Assembly: GCF_010730055.1 (NCBI RefSeq)
Contig: NZ_AP022575.1
Span: 2,418,001 to 2,482,000, forward strand
Direction: 5' to 3'
Length of the DNA stretch: 64,000 bases
Source: Mycobacterium shinjukuense
GTDB lineage: Bacteria > Actinomycetota > Actinomycetes > Mycobacteriales > Mycobacteriaceae
This document shows, one piece after another, positions 1-7,784 of this stretch; the stretch's first letter is position 1, and every line of letters begins with the position of its first letter. The notes under the pieces are model-generated. The model saw only the letters and a list, made by a program, of their open reading frames with translations, did no database searches and had not been told where the DNA came from. A program made the position numbers and the translations under genes.

Positions 1-1
1 G

Positions 2-793
2 CGGGTCACGTTGCTGATCCGGGGCAGCTGCCTGCTGCGACATTGCGACGACACCATCTGTGAACGGTTCACCCGCATCGCATCGGCCAAATGGGAATTG
101 CGCACCCACCGCAACGTGGTGCGGGCCGAGAACCGTGGCCCGGGCGTGGCGCTGACGCTCGATGACGGCTGCACGCTCAACGCCGACCTGCTGCTGGTGG
201 CGACCGGCCGGGTGTCCAACGCCGACCTGCTGGACGCCGAGCAGGCCGGCATCGACGTCGAGGACGGCCGGGTGCTGGTCGACGAATACCAACGGACTTC
301 CGCGCGTGGGGTTTTCGCGCTCGGGGATGTGTCGTCGCGCTATTTGCTCAAGCACGTCGCCAACCACGAGGCCCGTGTCGTGCAGCACAACCTGCTGTGC
401 GACTGGGACGACACCCAGTCGATGGCCGTCACCGATCACCGCTACGTACCGGCGGCGGTGTTTACCGATCCCCCGATCGCTGCCGTCGGGCTGACCGAAA
501 ATCAAGCCGTCGCAAAGGGACTCGATATTTCGGTCGCGATACAGGACTACGGTGACGTCGCCTACGGCTGGGCGATGGAGGACACCACCGGGATCGTCAA
601 GCTGATCGCCGAGCGCGGCGGCGGCCGCCTTCTGGGCGCGCACATCATGGGCCACCAGGCGTCGTCGCTCATCCAGCCGTTGATCCAGGCGATGAGCTTC
701 GGGCTGACCGCTCGTGAGATGGCCCGCGGCCAGTATTGGATTCATCCGGCGCTGCCCGAGGTGGTCGAGAACGCGCTGCTGGGCCTGCAGTGA
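2..793 (+). CDS. mtr: Mycothione reductase, 3' part
   Basis: This is the C-terminal ~263 residues of the NADPH-dependent flavoprotein disulfide reductase that reduces mycothiol disulfide in the cytosol; the N-terminal FAD part lies left of the window. Visible are the second FAD-contact motif GVFALGDVSS (near 306-335) and the dimer-interface domain ending in HPALPEVVENALLGLQ. The HP..E pattern in that end carries the catalytic His-Glu pair of the family. The frame is open to the window edge and the protein ends at the expected mtr C terminus. It runs straight into the nicT remnant. Identity is nearly residue for residue with the tubercle bacillus protein as I remember it. Confidence 0.96.
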   Translation, partial: RVTLLIRGSCLLRHCDDTICERFTRIASAKWELRTHRNVVRAENRGPGVALTLDDGCTLNADLLLVATGRVSNADLLDAEQAGIDVEDGRVLVDEYQRTSARGVFALGDVSSRYLLKHVANHEARVVQHNLLCDWDDTQSMAVTDHRYVPAAVFTDPPIAAVGLTENQAVAKGLDISVAIQDYGDVAYGWAMEDTTGIVKLIAERGGGRLLGAHIMGHQASSLIQPLIQAMSFGLTAREMARGQYWIHPALPEVVENALLGLQ

Positions 794-794
794 T

Positions 795-1120
795 CGGTGC
801 CGACGCGGCCATCGACAACACCACCCGCAAGCTGATGAGCAACGGGCATCGCCCGCTTGCCGTCGGCTTCTTTTTCTCGCTGGGTCACTCCACGGTGGTC
901 CTCGGGCTCGCGGTGTTGCTGGCGTGCGGGCTCAAGGCCATCGCCGGACCGGTTCGCCGCCGGCATGTGCCTGCTGGACACCATCGACGGCTCGTTCATG
1001 AATTGTGCGGACGGCTGGGCGTTTTCCAGCCCGGTGCGCCGGATCTACTACAACATCACCATCACCGGACTTTCGGTGGCCGTCGCATTTGTGATCGGCA
1101 GCGCCGAGCTGCTCGGCGGC
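795..1120 (+). pseudogene. nicT: nicT nickel/cobalt permease remnant
   Basis: This is a decayed NiCoT-family nickel transporter. One frame (about 800-955) reads AAIDNTTRKLMSNGHRPLAV followed by FFFSLGHSTVV, a conserved membrane segment of NicT. After about 955 the homology resumes in the next frame with AAGMCLLDTIDGSFMNCADG, WAFSSPVRRIYYNIT and a further membrane segment to about 1116. The N terminus with the HAFDADH nickel motif is missing, and an internal stretch of roughly 130 residues is deleted with a frameshift. No complete transporter can be made. The remnant touches the mtr stop codon, the normal place of nicT in M. tuberculosis. Confidence 0.9.
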
Positions 1121-1482
1121 CGCCGTGTCCCCGACCAGGGGCATGGTGGCCGCACGGTGGGCCTTCGCCACCACGGCGGTGGTGATGCGCAGCGCCATCG
1201 GGCAGGCGCCGCAGAGGCGCTGTGAGCGCCGCGGGCGGGTCGAGGTGGATGCCCGGCGCTTCATGCCCCGCTGCGTGGTTGCGCGCCCGGTGTCGTTGGC
1301 GCCCCACGCCGCCTCCTTGCCCGCGGTCTTGTCCACGGCCAGGGTCATCAGCGAGGAGCGGTCAGCCGGACAGCATCGCCCGCACGGCGCCCGCGCGCAA
1401 GACGTCTCGCGCCGGGATGGCTCCGTGGCGGCTCGACGGTGTACAACAGTGCTCATGGGTCTCCCAGCGCGTTGTCCCGACG
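1121..1482. other. Gap between nicT remnant and hypA
   Basis: About 360 bases without a supportable gene. A plus-strand frame is open upstream of hypA, but its arginine- and proline-rich translation resembles no known family and does not match the HypA N terminus. It probably holds decayed nicT 3' sequence and the hyp operon promoter. I could not pick out a clear -10/-35 pair. Confidence 0.5.
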
Positions 1483-1818
1483 GTGCATGAGCTGTCGCTG
1501 TGCGAAGCGATCGCCGGTGTGGTCAAGACACACGCCGACGGCCGTCACGTCGACGTGGTCCGCGTCCGGGTCGGCGCGCTGCGTCAGGTGGTTCCGGAGT
1601 CGCTGGCGTTCTGTTGGACACTCGTCCGCGACTGGCAGGACATGCCCGACGCCGAGCTGGAACTCGAATGCGTCGAAGCCGAAGCGCGCTGCCGCGCGTG
1701 CGGCTATCGGTCGGAGATCACCTCGGCCTGGCCGATCCGGTGTCCCGACTGTGCCAGCGCCGACGTCGACGTGCTGCGCGGCAACGAATTCTTGGTGACG
1801 TCGTTGGACGTTTCGTGA
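1483..1818 (+). CDS. hypA: Hydrogenase nickel insertion protein HypA
   Basis: A 111-residue HypA, the nickel metallochaperone that works with HypB to load Ni into the large subunit of [NiFe] hydrogenases. The GTG start at 1483 is chosen because it places His at residue 2 in VHELSLCEAI, matching the universal MHEL nickel-binding start. The C-terminal half holds the zinc site as two CxxC pairs (CRAC and CPDC, near residues 67-88). No good Shine-Dalgarno precedes this start. It is the first gene of the hypA-hypB-hypF-SIS-SIS-hypE-hypC-hypD operon and sits 12 bases before hypB. Length is normal for the family. Confidence 0.9.
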   Translation: MHELSLCEAIAGVVKTHADGRHVDVVRVRVGALRQVVPESLAFCWTLVRDWQDMPDAELELECVEAEARCRACGYRSEITSAWPIRCPDCASADVDVLRGNEFLVTSLDVS

Positions 1819-1830
1819 AAGGTGTTCAGG

Positions 1831-2589
1831 GTGAGTAGATTTCATCGGCACGATGACGGCACGGTGCACGCCCATGAGCACGACCACGGGGATCACGACG
1901 GCTACCAGACCGGTCGCCAGCGCATCGACGTGCTCGAGGACATCTTCGCCGAAAACGACACCCGAGCCCACATCAACCGGGCGGCATTCGACGGCAACGG
2001 CATCCGCGCGCTCAACCTGATGAGCTCACCCGGATCGGGGAAGACGACGATCCTGCAGGCCACACTCGACGAGCTCGCCGGCGAGTTCGCGATCGGGGTC
2101 ATCGAGGGCGACATCGCCACCGATCTGGACGCCGCCAAGCTCAGCGGTCGCGGCGCCCAGGTGTCGCTGCTCAACACCAGCAACGGGTTTGGCGGCGAAT
2201 GCCACCTCGACGCGCCGATGGTCAACCGCGCGCTCCCCGGCCTGGACCTGCCAAGCCTGGACCTGGTGATCATCGAAAACGTCGGCAATCTGGTGTGCCC
2301 GGCGGAGTTCGACGTCGGCGAGCATGCCAAGGCCATGGTCTACTCCGTCACCGAGGGCGAGGACAAGCCGTTGAAATACCCGGTGATGTTTCGTGCGGTG
2401 GATGTGGTGCTGCTCAACAAGATCGACCTGGTGCCCTACCTGGACGCCGACGTCGACGCGTATATCGCCCACGTCCGCCAGGTCAACGCCACCGCGACGA
2501 TCCTGCCGATCAGCGCCCGCACCGGTGCGGGCATGGCCGCCTGGTTCGGCTGGCTGCGCCGGTTCGCGCAGGGCCGGTCGGCGCCATGA
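1831..2589 (+). CDS. hypB: Hydrogenase nickel incorporation GTPase HypB
   Basis: A 252-residue SIMIBI-class GTPase that delivers nickel during hydrogenase maturation. It begins with a His/Asp-rich stretch (HRHDDGTVHAHEHDHGDHDG, residues 5-24) that could store nickel. The P-loop SSPGSGKTT is near residue 69, a metal-site cysteine lies in GGECHLD, a second conserved Cys in NLVCPAEFD, and the guanine-specificity motif NKIDL near residue 198. The GTG at 1831 is preferred because GAAAGG ends about 9 bases upstream; an alternative GTG at 1822 would add three residues and lacks a spaced ribosome site. Confidence 0.93.
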   Translation: MSRFHRHDDGTVHAHEHDHGDHDGYQTGRQRIDVLEDIFAENDTRAHINRAAFDGNGIRALNLMSSPGSGKTTILQATLDELAGEFAIGVIEGDIATDLDAAKLSGRGAQVSLLNTSNGFGGECHLDAPMVNRALPGLDLPSLDLVIIENVGNLVCPAEFDVGEHAKAMVYSVTEGEDKPLKYPVMFRAVDVVLLNKIDLVPYLDADVDAYIAHVRQVNATATILPISARTGAGMAAWFGWLRRFAQGRSAP

Positions 2590-2601
2590 GCTGCGAGGTA
2601 A

Positions 2602-4998
2602 GTGATCGGGATGGCCCAGCAGGCGATGGCCGGCCTTGAGGCGATGGGCGGCGGGGCCACCAACGCCGCTACGCTGCCGTCCGGCGAGGTTCGGCGGCGT
2701 TTCACCGTGACCGGTGTCGTCCAGGGGGTCGGGTTCCGCCCGTTCGTGCACCGCGTCGCCAGTCAGCTGGGGCTGGCCGGATTCGTCGGCAACGATTCCG
2801 GCGCGGTCTTCCTCGAGGTACAAGGCGACCGCGCCCGGGTGGACGAGTTCGCCCGACGGCTGCGCGCCGAGGCGCCGCCGCTGGCGAGGATCGACGCCGT
2901 GCACAGTGTCGCTACCGCGGCGCAGGCCGCGCGCGCACGCCAGTTCCGGATCGTCGCCAGTCACACCGCGCCCGGTGCGACCACCCCGATTCCGCCCGAC
3001 ATCGCGACATGCGACGACTGCGTCGCCGAGCTGTTCGACCCGCGCGACCGGCGGTACCGCCACCCGTTCGTGACCTGCACCAACTGCGGCCCGCGGTTCA
3101 CCATCATCCGCGCGCTGCCCTATGACCGTCAGGCCACCACCATGTCGGCCTTCCCCATGTGCGGGCGCTGCGCCGCCGAGTACCACGATCCGGCCGACCG
3201 CCGATTCCACGCCCAGCCGATCGCCTGCCCGGACTGCGGGCCGTCGCTGTGGTTTCGGTCGGCAGCCGGGCGGGTCGACGGATCCGATGCCGCGCTGGCG
3301 GCCGCCCAGCGGGCGCTGGCGACCGGCGCGGTGGTGGCGATCAAGGGGATCGGCGGCTACCACCTGGCCTGCGCCGTCGACGACGACGCGGTGGTCACCG
3401 CGCTGCGGACGCGAAAGGCGCGCGGCGCCAAGCCTTTCGCCGTGCTGGTTGCTGACCTCGACGTCGCACGCCGGTACGTCCACGTCGACGATGCCGAGGC
3501 CGCGGTGTTGGCCGGTCCGGCCCGGCCCATCGTGCTGCTGCGCCGACGGCCCGATGCGCCGGTCGCCGAGTCGGTTGCGCCCGGCAGCCCGCTGCTGGGG
3601 CTGATGCTGCCGTACTCCCCCGTTCACCACCTGTTGCTGGCCCCGGTGCCCGGCGCCGACCGGCGGGTTCCCCAGGCGTTGGTGCTGACCAGCGCCAACC
3701 GGTCCGACGAGCCCATCTGCTTCACCGCCGACGATGCCGCCAAACGACTTGCGGCGCTGTGCGATGCCGTCCTCGACCACGACCGCCCGATTCACGTGCC
3801 CTGTGACGACTCGGTGGTGCGGGCGATCGACGGCCGACAGCTGCCGATCCGCCGGTCCCGCGGGTATGCGCCGCTGCCGGTGGACTTGGGGCTTGCGGGG
3901 CCGACCGCCCCCGCCGTGCTGGCCGTGGGTGGGGAGCTGAAGAACACGATCTGCCTCACCGACGGTTCACGCGCGTACCTGTCCGGGCACATCGGCGACC
4001 TGGCCAGCTGGGAGGCGCTGCGCGCGTTCGAGCGGGCGGTGGGCCAGCTCAGCGAAATACGGGGCGAGCCGGTGCGGTTGGCCGCAGATCGCCATCCGGG
4101 GTATCACACCCGCAGTTGGGCGGAGCGTCATGCCGGCGATCGCCCGCTGGATCTGGTTCAGCACCACCACGCGCACGTGGTGTCGCTGCTGGCCGAGCAC
4201 GGTCGCATCGGTGAACCGGTTGTCGGCGTCTCGTTCGACGGCACCGGCTACGGCTGCGACGAGACGATCTGGGGCGGTGAGATTCTCGTGCTCGGCCGCG
4301 ACAGTCACCGGTTCGTGCGGGCGGGGCATCTGCTGCCGCTCGCGCTGCCCGGCGGGGACGCCGCGGTGCGCAATCCGTGGCGAATGGCGCTGTCTGCGCT
4401 GTGGACGGCCGGCGTCGACTGGACCCCGGATCTGGCGCCGGTCACCGCGGCCAGTGCCGACGAATTGCGGGTTATCCGTTCGCAATTGAAGAGTGGCGCC
4501 GGCTGCGTGCCGTGTTCGAGCGTGGGCCGGCTGTTCGACGCGGTCGCCTCCCTGCTGGGGGTGCGGCACCGCATCGACTACGAGGGCCAGGCCGCCATCG
4601 AACTCGAGGCCCTGGCCGAATCCGCCCCGGCCGCACCCGAGCCGCTGCCTCTCCCGGTGCGCGCCGGCGGGATCATCGACGCGGCCCCAATGATCGCGGC
4701 GATGGTGTCGGCGCTGCGGGCCGGTGCGCAACCGGCGGTGCTGGCGGCGGCCTTTCACCACGCCGTCGCGCTCGCCGTCACCGAGGTGGTTTGCCAGGTG
4801 GCCGGCCCGGTGCGGCTGGTGGGGCTTACCGGCGGGGTGTTCCAGAACGCGGTGTTGCTGCGCGAATGCCGGACCAGGTTGCAGCTGACGGGGTTTGAGG
4901 TGCTGACCCACCACATCGTGCCACCCAACGACGGCGGGCTGGCGCTGGGTCAGGCCGCGATCTCCGTGCTGACCGCGCTGCAGGAGGCACCACGGTGA
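2602..4998 (+). CDS. hypF: Carbamoyltransferase HypF
   Basis: A 798-residue HypF, which uses carbamoyl phosphate and ATP to make the thiocarboxamide on HypE, the source of the hydrogenase CN ligands. Domains in order: acylphosphatase (RFTVTGVVQGVGFRPFVHRV, near residues 34-53), a zinc-finger pair (CDDC..CTNC and CGRC..CPDC, about 137-213), a YrdC/Sua5-like domain (about 235-430), and a Kae1-like domain with HHHAHVVSLLAEH near residue 516. Length is normal. The GTG at 2602 follows GAGG at about 5 bases; ATG at 2611 is an alternative. Its TGA overlaps the GTG of the next gene. Confidence 0.95.
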   Translation: MIGMAQQAMAGLEAMGGGATNAATLPSGEVRRRFTVTGVVQGVGFRPFVHRVASQLGLAGFVGNDSGAVFLEVQGDRARVDEFARRLRAEAPPLARIDAVHSVATAAQAARARQFRIVASHTAPGATTPIPPDIATCDDCVAELFDPRDRRYRHPFVTCTNCGPRFTIIRALPYDRQATTMSAFPMCGRCAAEYHDPADRRFHAQPIACPDCGPSLWFRSAAGRVDGSDAALAAAQRALATGAVVAIKGIGGYHLACAVDDDAVVTALRTRKARGAKPFAVLVADLDVARRYVHVDDAEAAVLAGPARPIVLLRRRPDAPVAESVAPGSPLLGLMLPYSPVHHLLLAPVPGADRRVPQALVLTSANRSDEPICFTADDAAKRLAALCDAVLDHDRPIHVPCDDSVVRAIDGRQLPIRRSRGYAPLPVDLGLAGPTAPAVLAVGGELKNTICLTDGSRAYLSGHIGDLASWEALRAFERAVGQLSEIRGEPVRLAADRHPGYHTRSWAERHAGDRPLDLVQHHHAHVVSLLAEHGRIGEPVVGVSFDGTGYGCDETIWGGEILVLGRDSHRFVRAGHLLPLALPGGDAAVRNPWRMALSALWTAGVDWTPDLAPVTAASADELRVIRSQLKSGAGCVPCSSVGRLFDAVASLLGVRHRIDYEGQAAIELEALAESAPAAPEPLPLPVRAGGIIDAAPMIAAMVSALRAGAQPAVLAAAFHHAVALAVTEVVCQVAGPVRLVGLTGGVFQNAVLLRECRTRLQLTGFEVLTHHIVPPNDGGLALGQAAISVLTALQEAPR

Positions 4999-5726
4999 CA
5001 CATCCCACCGCGACCGATCGCGGACTGGGTGCCGAGCTGACCGGCGATCTGGCCCGCGATCTCGCCTCCGCCGCGTTCACGCTGGCCAAGCGGTTCGCCG
5101 CGGGCGCCACCCTGTGGTCCCTCGCGCCGTCGTGGGAACCGCACGCCCAGCACATCGCGGTCGAGTTCGTGCATCCGGTGATTGTGGGCACCCGCGCGCT
5201 GCCCGCGGTCGCGCTGACCGGACCCGACCTGGTGGATCGGGTGCGCGTTTCGGTGCGGCCCGGCGACGTCGTGGTAGCGGTTTCCGGCGCCGACCATCCC
5301 GAGGTGCGCGCGGTGATGCGCCGCGGCCCGGCCTGGGGCGTCAGCACGCTTTGGATCGGCAGCGGTGAACGGCCCGGCGCGGGCCTGGCCGATCACGTGC
5401 TGTGGCTGGACGACCCCGATCCGCGGGCGCCCGCCGCCGGCGGGTTCGTGCTGTTCTATCACCTGTTGTGGGAGCTGACCCACGTGTGTTTCGAGCACCC
5501 CGGGCTGCTGCGGCCCACGTGCGTCGACGAGGTGTGTGTCACCTGCGGCGACGACGGCCGGCCGGGCGAAGTGGTCACCGCCGCGACCGACGGGCTGGCC
5601 GCGGTGCGCACCGCGCGGGGCATGGAGAACGTGGTGACGACGCTGGTCGGCCCGGTCACGGCCGGGGATCTGGTGCTGGTGCACGCCGGCACGGCGATCG
5701 CCCGCCTGGACGAGGAGGACACGTGA
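4995..5726 (+). CDS. SIS-like protein fused to a HypC/HupF-like domain
   Basis: A 243-residue protein embedded in the hyp operon. Residues ~1-165 look like a sugar-isomerase (SIS) fold, with alternating strands and VVVAVSGADHPEVRAVMRR in the place of a phosphosugar loop. The last ~70 residues (from CVTCGDDGRPGEVV to LVLVHAGTAIARLDEED) resemble the HypC/HupF chaperone family, whose members end in a similar VHAG/VHVG-x-A-x-x-x-L/I pattern. Its GTG overlaps the hypF TGA (GTGA) and AGGAGG sits 7 bases upstream, so translation is probably coupled. The function is unknown. A chaperone handling a large-subunit precursor or a small ligand is an inference from position and domains. Confidence 0.7.
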   Translation: MTHPTATDRGLGAELTGDLARDLASAAFTLAKRFAAGATLWSLAPSWEPHAQHIAVEFVHPVIVGTRALPAVALTGPDLVDRVRVSVRPGDVVVAVSGADHPEVRAVMRRGPAWGVSTLWIGSGERPGAGLADHVLWLDDPDPRAPAAGGFVLFYHLLWELTHVCFEHPGLLRPTCVDEVCVTCGDDGRPGEVVTAATDGLAAVRTARGMENVVTTLVGPVTAGDLVLVHAGTAIARLDEEDT

Positions 5727-6385
5727 CGCACGACGAGCCGACCAACTTTCTGTACCCGTTCCTCGACGCCCGGGAGGCAGACCCCGAATCGCTGCTGGCC
5801 GATTTGTCCGCGTCCGCGCAGGCCAAAGCGGCCGAAAGCCTGATGCTGCGGCGCGCCACGCTGGCAGCCAACGCCGAGCCGCTGGATCGGGCCGCCACCG
5901 AGATGGCGCGCCGATTCGCTTCGGGGGCAAGAATGTTCACCTTCGGAAACGGCGGCAGCTGCACCGATTGCACGACCTTGGCGCAGCTGTTCGCGCGGCC
6001 GCCGATCGGTAGGCCCCTGCCGGCGTGGTCGTTGACCGCCGACCCGGCGATCCTGACCGCGCTGGGCAACGACGTCGGCTTCGAGCTGGTGTTCGCCCGC
6101 CAGCTGATCGCCCGCGCCCAGGCCGGCGACATCGCGATCGCCATGTCGACCAGCGGCAGTTCGCCCAACCTGCTGGCCGCGCTGGCCGAGGCGAGCCGGC
6201 GTGGTCTCTACACCATCGGATTCGCCGGATACGACGGCGGCGCATTCGCCAACAACCCGAACGTGGACGCCTGCTTGGTCGTTCGTTCCCAAAGCGTGCA
6301 CCGGATTCAGGAATCGCAAGCGCTGCTGGGATATCGGCTGTGGTTGTTGGTGCACGAACGCGGCGACCGAGGCAGGGCGGCATGA
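5723..6385 (+). CDS. GmhA-like SIS-domain protein in hyp operon
   Basis: A 220-residue single-SIS protein related to sedoheptulose-7-phosphate isomerase (GmhA). It keeps the phosphate-binding motifs FGNGGSCTDC (near residue 74) and STSGSSPNLL (near 137). By my alignment with E. coli GmhA, the catalytic Glu65 position is Leu and the His180 position is Gln (RIQESQ instead of RIQEIH). It is therefore more likely a ligand-binding than an isomerizing protein. GTG overlaps the preceding TGA, GAGGAGGA lies just upstream, and the stop overlaps the hypE ATG, so it is translationally locked into the maturation operon. A heptose-synthesis role is unlikely here. Confidence 0.75.
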   Translation: MTHDEPTNFLYPFLDAREADPESLLADLSASAQAKAAESLMLRRATLAANAEPLDRAATEMARRFASGARMFTFGNGGSCTDCTTLAQLFARPPIGRPLPAWSLTADPAILTALGNDVGFELVFARQLIARAQAGDIAIAMSTSGSSPNLLAALAEASRRGLYTIGFAGYDGGAFANNPNVDACLVVRSQSVHRIQESQALLGYRLWLLVHERGDRGRAA

Positions 6386-7494
6386 GCACGTCGGCCGGCG
6401 ACCACCTGCGGTCCGGGCCGCGGTTGACCGAAGGCGAGGTGATCGAGCGCATCGAGTCGTTCCGTCGGCGCCGGCCCCGGTTGCGCGACGACCACATCAC
6501 CCTGGCGCATGGGGCCGGCGGTAAAGCCTCGGCGGCCTTGGTCGACGCGGTGTTCCTGGAGGCGTTTTGCAACCCGATGCTGGAGTCGCTCGGTGATGGC
6601 GCGGTCCTGGGCCTGCCCGGTGGCGAGCGGATCGCACTGTCCACCGATTCTTTTGTGGTGGCGCCCAGACGTTTTCCCGGCGGTTCGATCGGCACCCTCG
6701 CCGTGCACGGCACCTGCAACGACCTGGCGATGACCGGCGCGGTGCCGTGTTGGCTCTCGGCGGCGTTCGTGCTCGAAGAGGGCTTCCCGATCGCCGAGCT
6801 GCGCGAGATCGTCGCCGACATGGCCGCCGCGGCCGCCGCCGCCGGTGTGCAGATCGTCACCGGCGACACCAAGGTGGTGCCCAAGGGTGCGGCCGACGGC
6901 ATGTTCGTCGCCACCGCCGGCGTCGGCGTCATTCCCGCCGGGCGTCAGCTGTCGGCCGAATCGGTGCGCGCCGGCGACCGGGTGCTGCTGTCGGGGTCGA
7001 TGGGCGACCACGGCATGGCGGTCATGCTCGCCCGCGGCGACCTGGCCATCGAGGCCGACATCGCTTCGGACACCGCATCGGTCAGCCCGCTGGTGGAGCG
7101 GCTGATGACGGCCGCCCCATCCACCCGCTGGCTGCGCGACGCGACCCGCGGCGGGGTGGGCACCGTCTGCAACGAACTGGCCCGGGCCTGCGGTCTTGGC
7201 GTGCTGCTCGAGGAGGCCCGACTTCCGGTGCGGCCGACGGTCAACGGTGCGTGTGAGTTGCTCGGCATCGATCCCCTCTACGTCGCCAACGAGGGCAAGT
7301 TCGTCGCCGTCGTCGCGCCGGAGCAGGCCGAGGCCGGGCTGGCCGCGCTGCGCTCGCATCCGCTGGGCGCCGATGCGGCCGTGATCGGGGAAATCGTGGC
7401 CGAGCCGGCCGAAAGCGTCGCGTTGCGAACCGGATTCGGCGGTACCCGGATCGTCGACATGCTGGTCGGCGACCCGCTGCCGCGAATCTGCTGA
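6382..7494 (+). CDS. hypE: Hydrogenase expression/formation protein HypE
   Basis: A 370-residue member of the PurM/ThiL-like ATPase superfamily. HypE accepts the carbamoyl group from HypF on its C-terminal cysteine and dehydrates it to thiocyanate, the CN donor. The conserved end PRIC places that cysteine as the last residue. Other family marks are ITLAHGAGGKAS (residues ~38-49), the LSTDSFVV metal/ATP strand, VTGDTKVV (near 162) and the ATRGGVGTVCNELA segment (near 254). ATG at 6382 overlaps the previous TGA as ATGA. It starts with an ~30-residue N-terminal extension rich in charged residues. Confidence 0.95.
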   Translation: MSTSAGDHLRSGPRLTEGEVIERIESFRRRRPRLRDDHITLAHGAGGKASAALVDAVFLEAFCNPMLESLGDGAVLGLPGGERIALSTDSFVVAPRRFPGGSIGTLAVHGTCNDLAMTGAVPCWLSAAFVLEEGFPIAELREIVADMAAAAAAAGVQIVTGDTKVVPKGAADGMFVATAGVGVIPAGRQLSAESVRAGDRVLLSGSMGDHGMAVMLARGDLAIEADIASDTASVSPLVERLMTAAPSTRWLRDATRGGVGTVCNELARACGLGVLLEEARLPVRPTVNGACELLGIDPLYVANEGKFVAVVAPEQAEAGLAALRSHPLGADAAVIGEIVAEPAESVALRTGFGGTRIVDMLVGDPLPRIC

Positions 7495-7505
7495 GGGGAG
7501 GTGCC

Positions 7506-7778
7506 ATGTGCCTTGGGATTCCGGGGCGGATCGTCGAGATCGCCGATTCGGCAAACTATTTGGCGAGGGTTGACGTCAGCGGTGTGCGGCGGGCCATCAG
7601 CGTGCGGCTGCTGGAAGACGACATGCCCGAACCGGGCGACTGGGTGCTGATCCACGTCGGCTTCGCGATGGCCAAGATCGACGAAACCGAAGCGTTGCTC
7701 ACCTTGGCCGCGATCAAACAGCTCGGCGACGCGTATTCCACCGAGATGCGGGCCTTCGATTCATCTGAAATAACTTGA
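7506..7778 (+). CDS. hypC: Hydrogenase assembly chaperone HypC
   Basis: A 90-residue HypC. It begins MCLGIPGRIVEI, where Cys2 is the residue that binds the large-subunit precursor and, with HypD, carries the Fe(CN)2CO unit. The OB-like barrel ends in GDWVLIHVGFAMAKID. A strong ribosome site (GGGGAGG) precedes the ATG. It lies 11 bases after hypE and 6 bases before hypD. The operon thus encodes two HypC-type domains, this one and the C-terminal part of the SIS fusion at 4995-5726. Confidence 0.95.
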   Translation: MCLGIPGRIVEIADSANYLARVDVSGVRRAISVRLLEDDMPEPGDWVLIHVGFAMAKIDETEALLTLAAIKQLGDAYSTEMRAFDSSEIT

Positions 7779-7784
7779 TGTGCA

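Noticed and set aside
932..1456. Minus-strand frame over the nicT remnant and hypA upstream region
   Set aside because: Composition is Arg/Ala-rich with no family resemblance, and the opposite strand carries recognizable nicT remnants.
2026..3795. 589-codon minus-strand open frame opposite hypB/hypF
   Set aside because: Low-complexity Arg/Gly/His-rich translation without homology, antisense to hypB and hypF.
5723..6385. Heptose biosynthesis gene gmhA
   Set aside because: The fold fits, but catalytic positions appear changed and the gene is embedded between hydrogenase maturation genes, so I did not assign gmhA.
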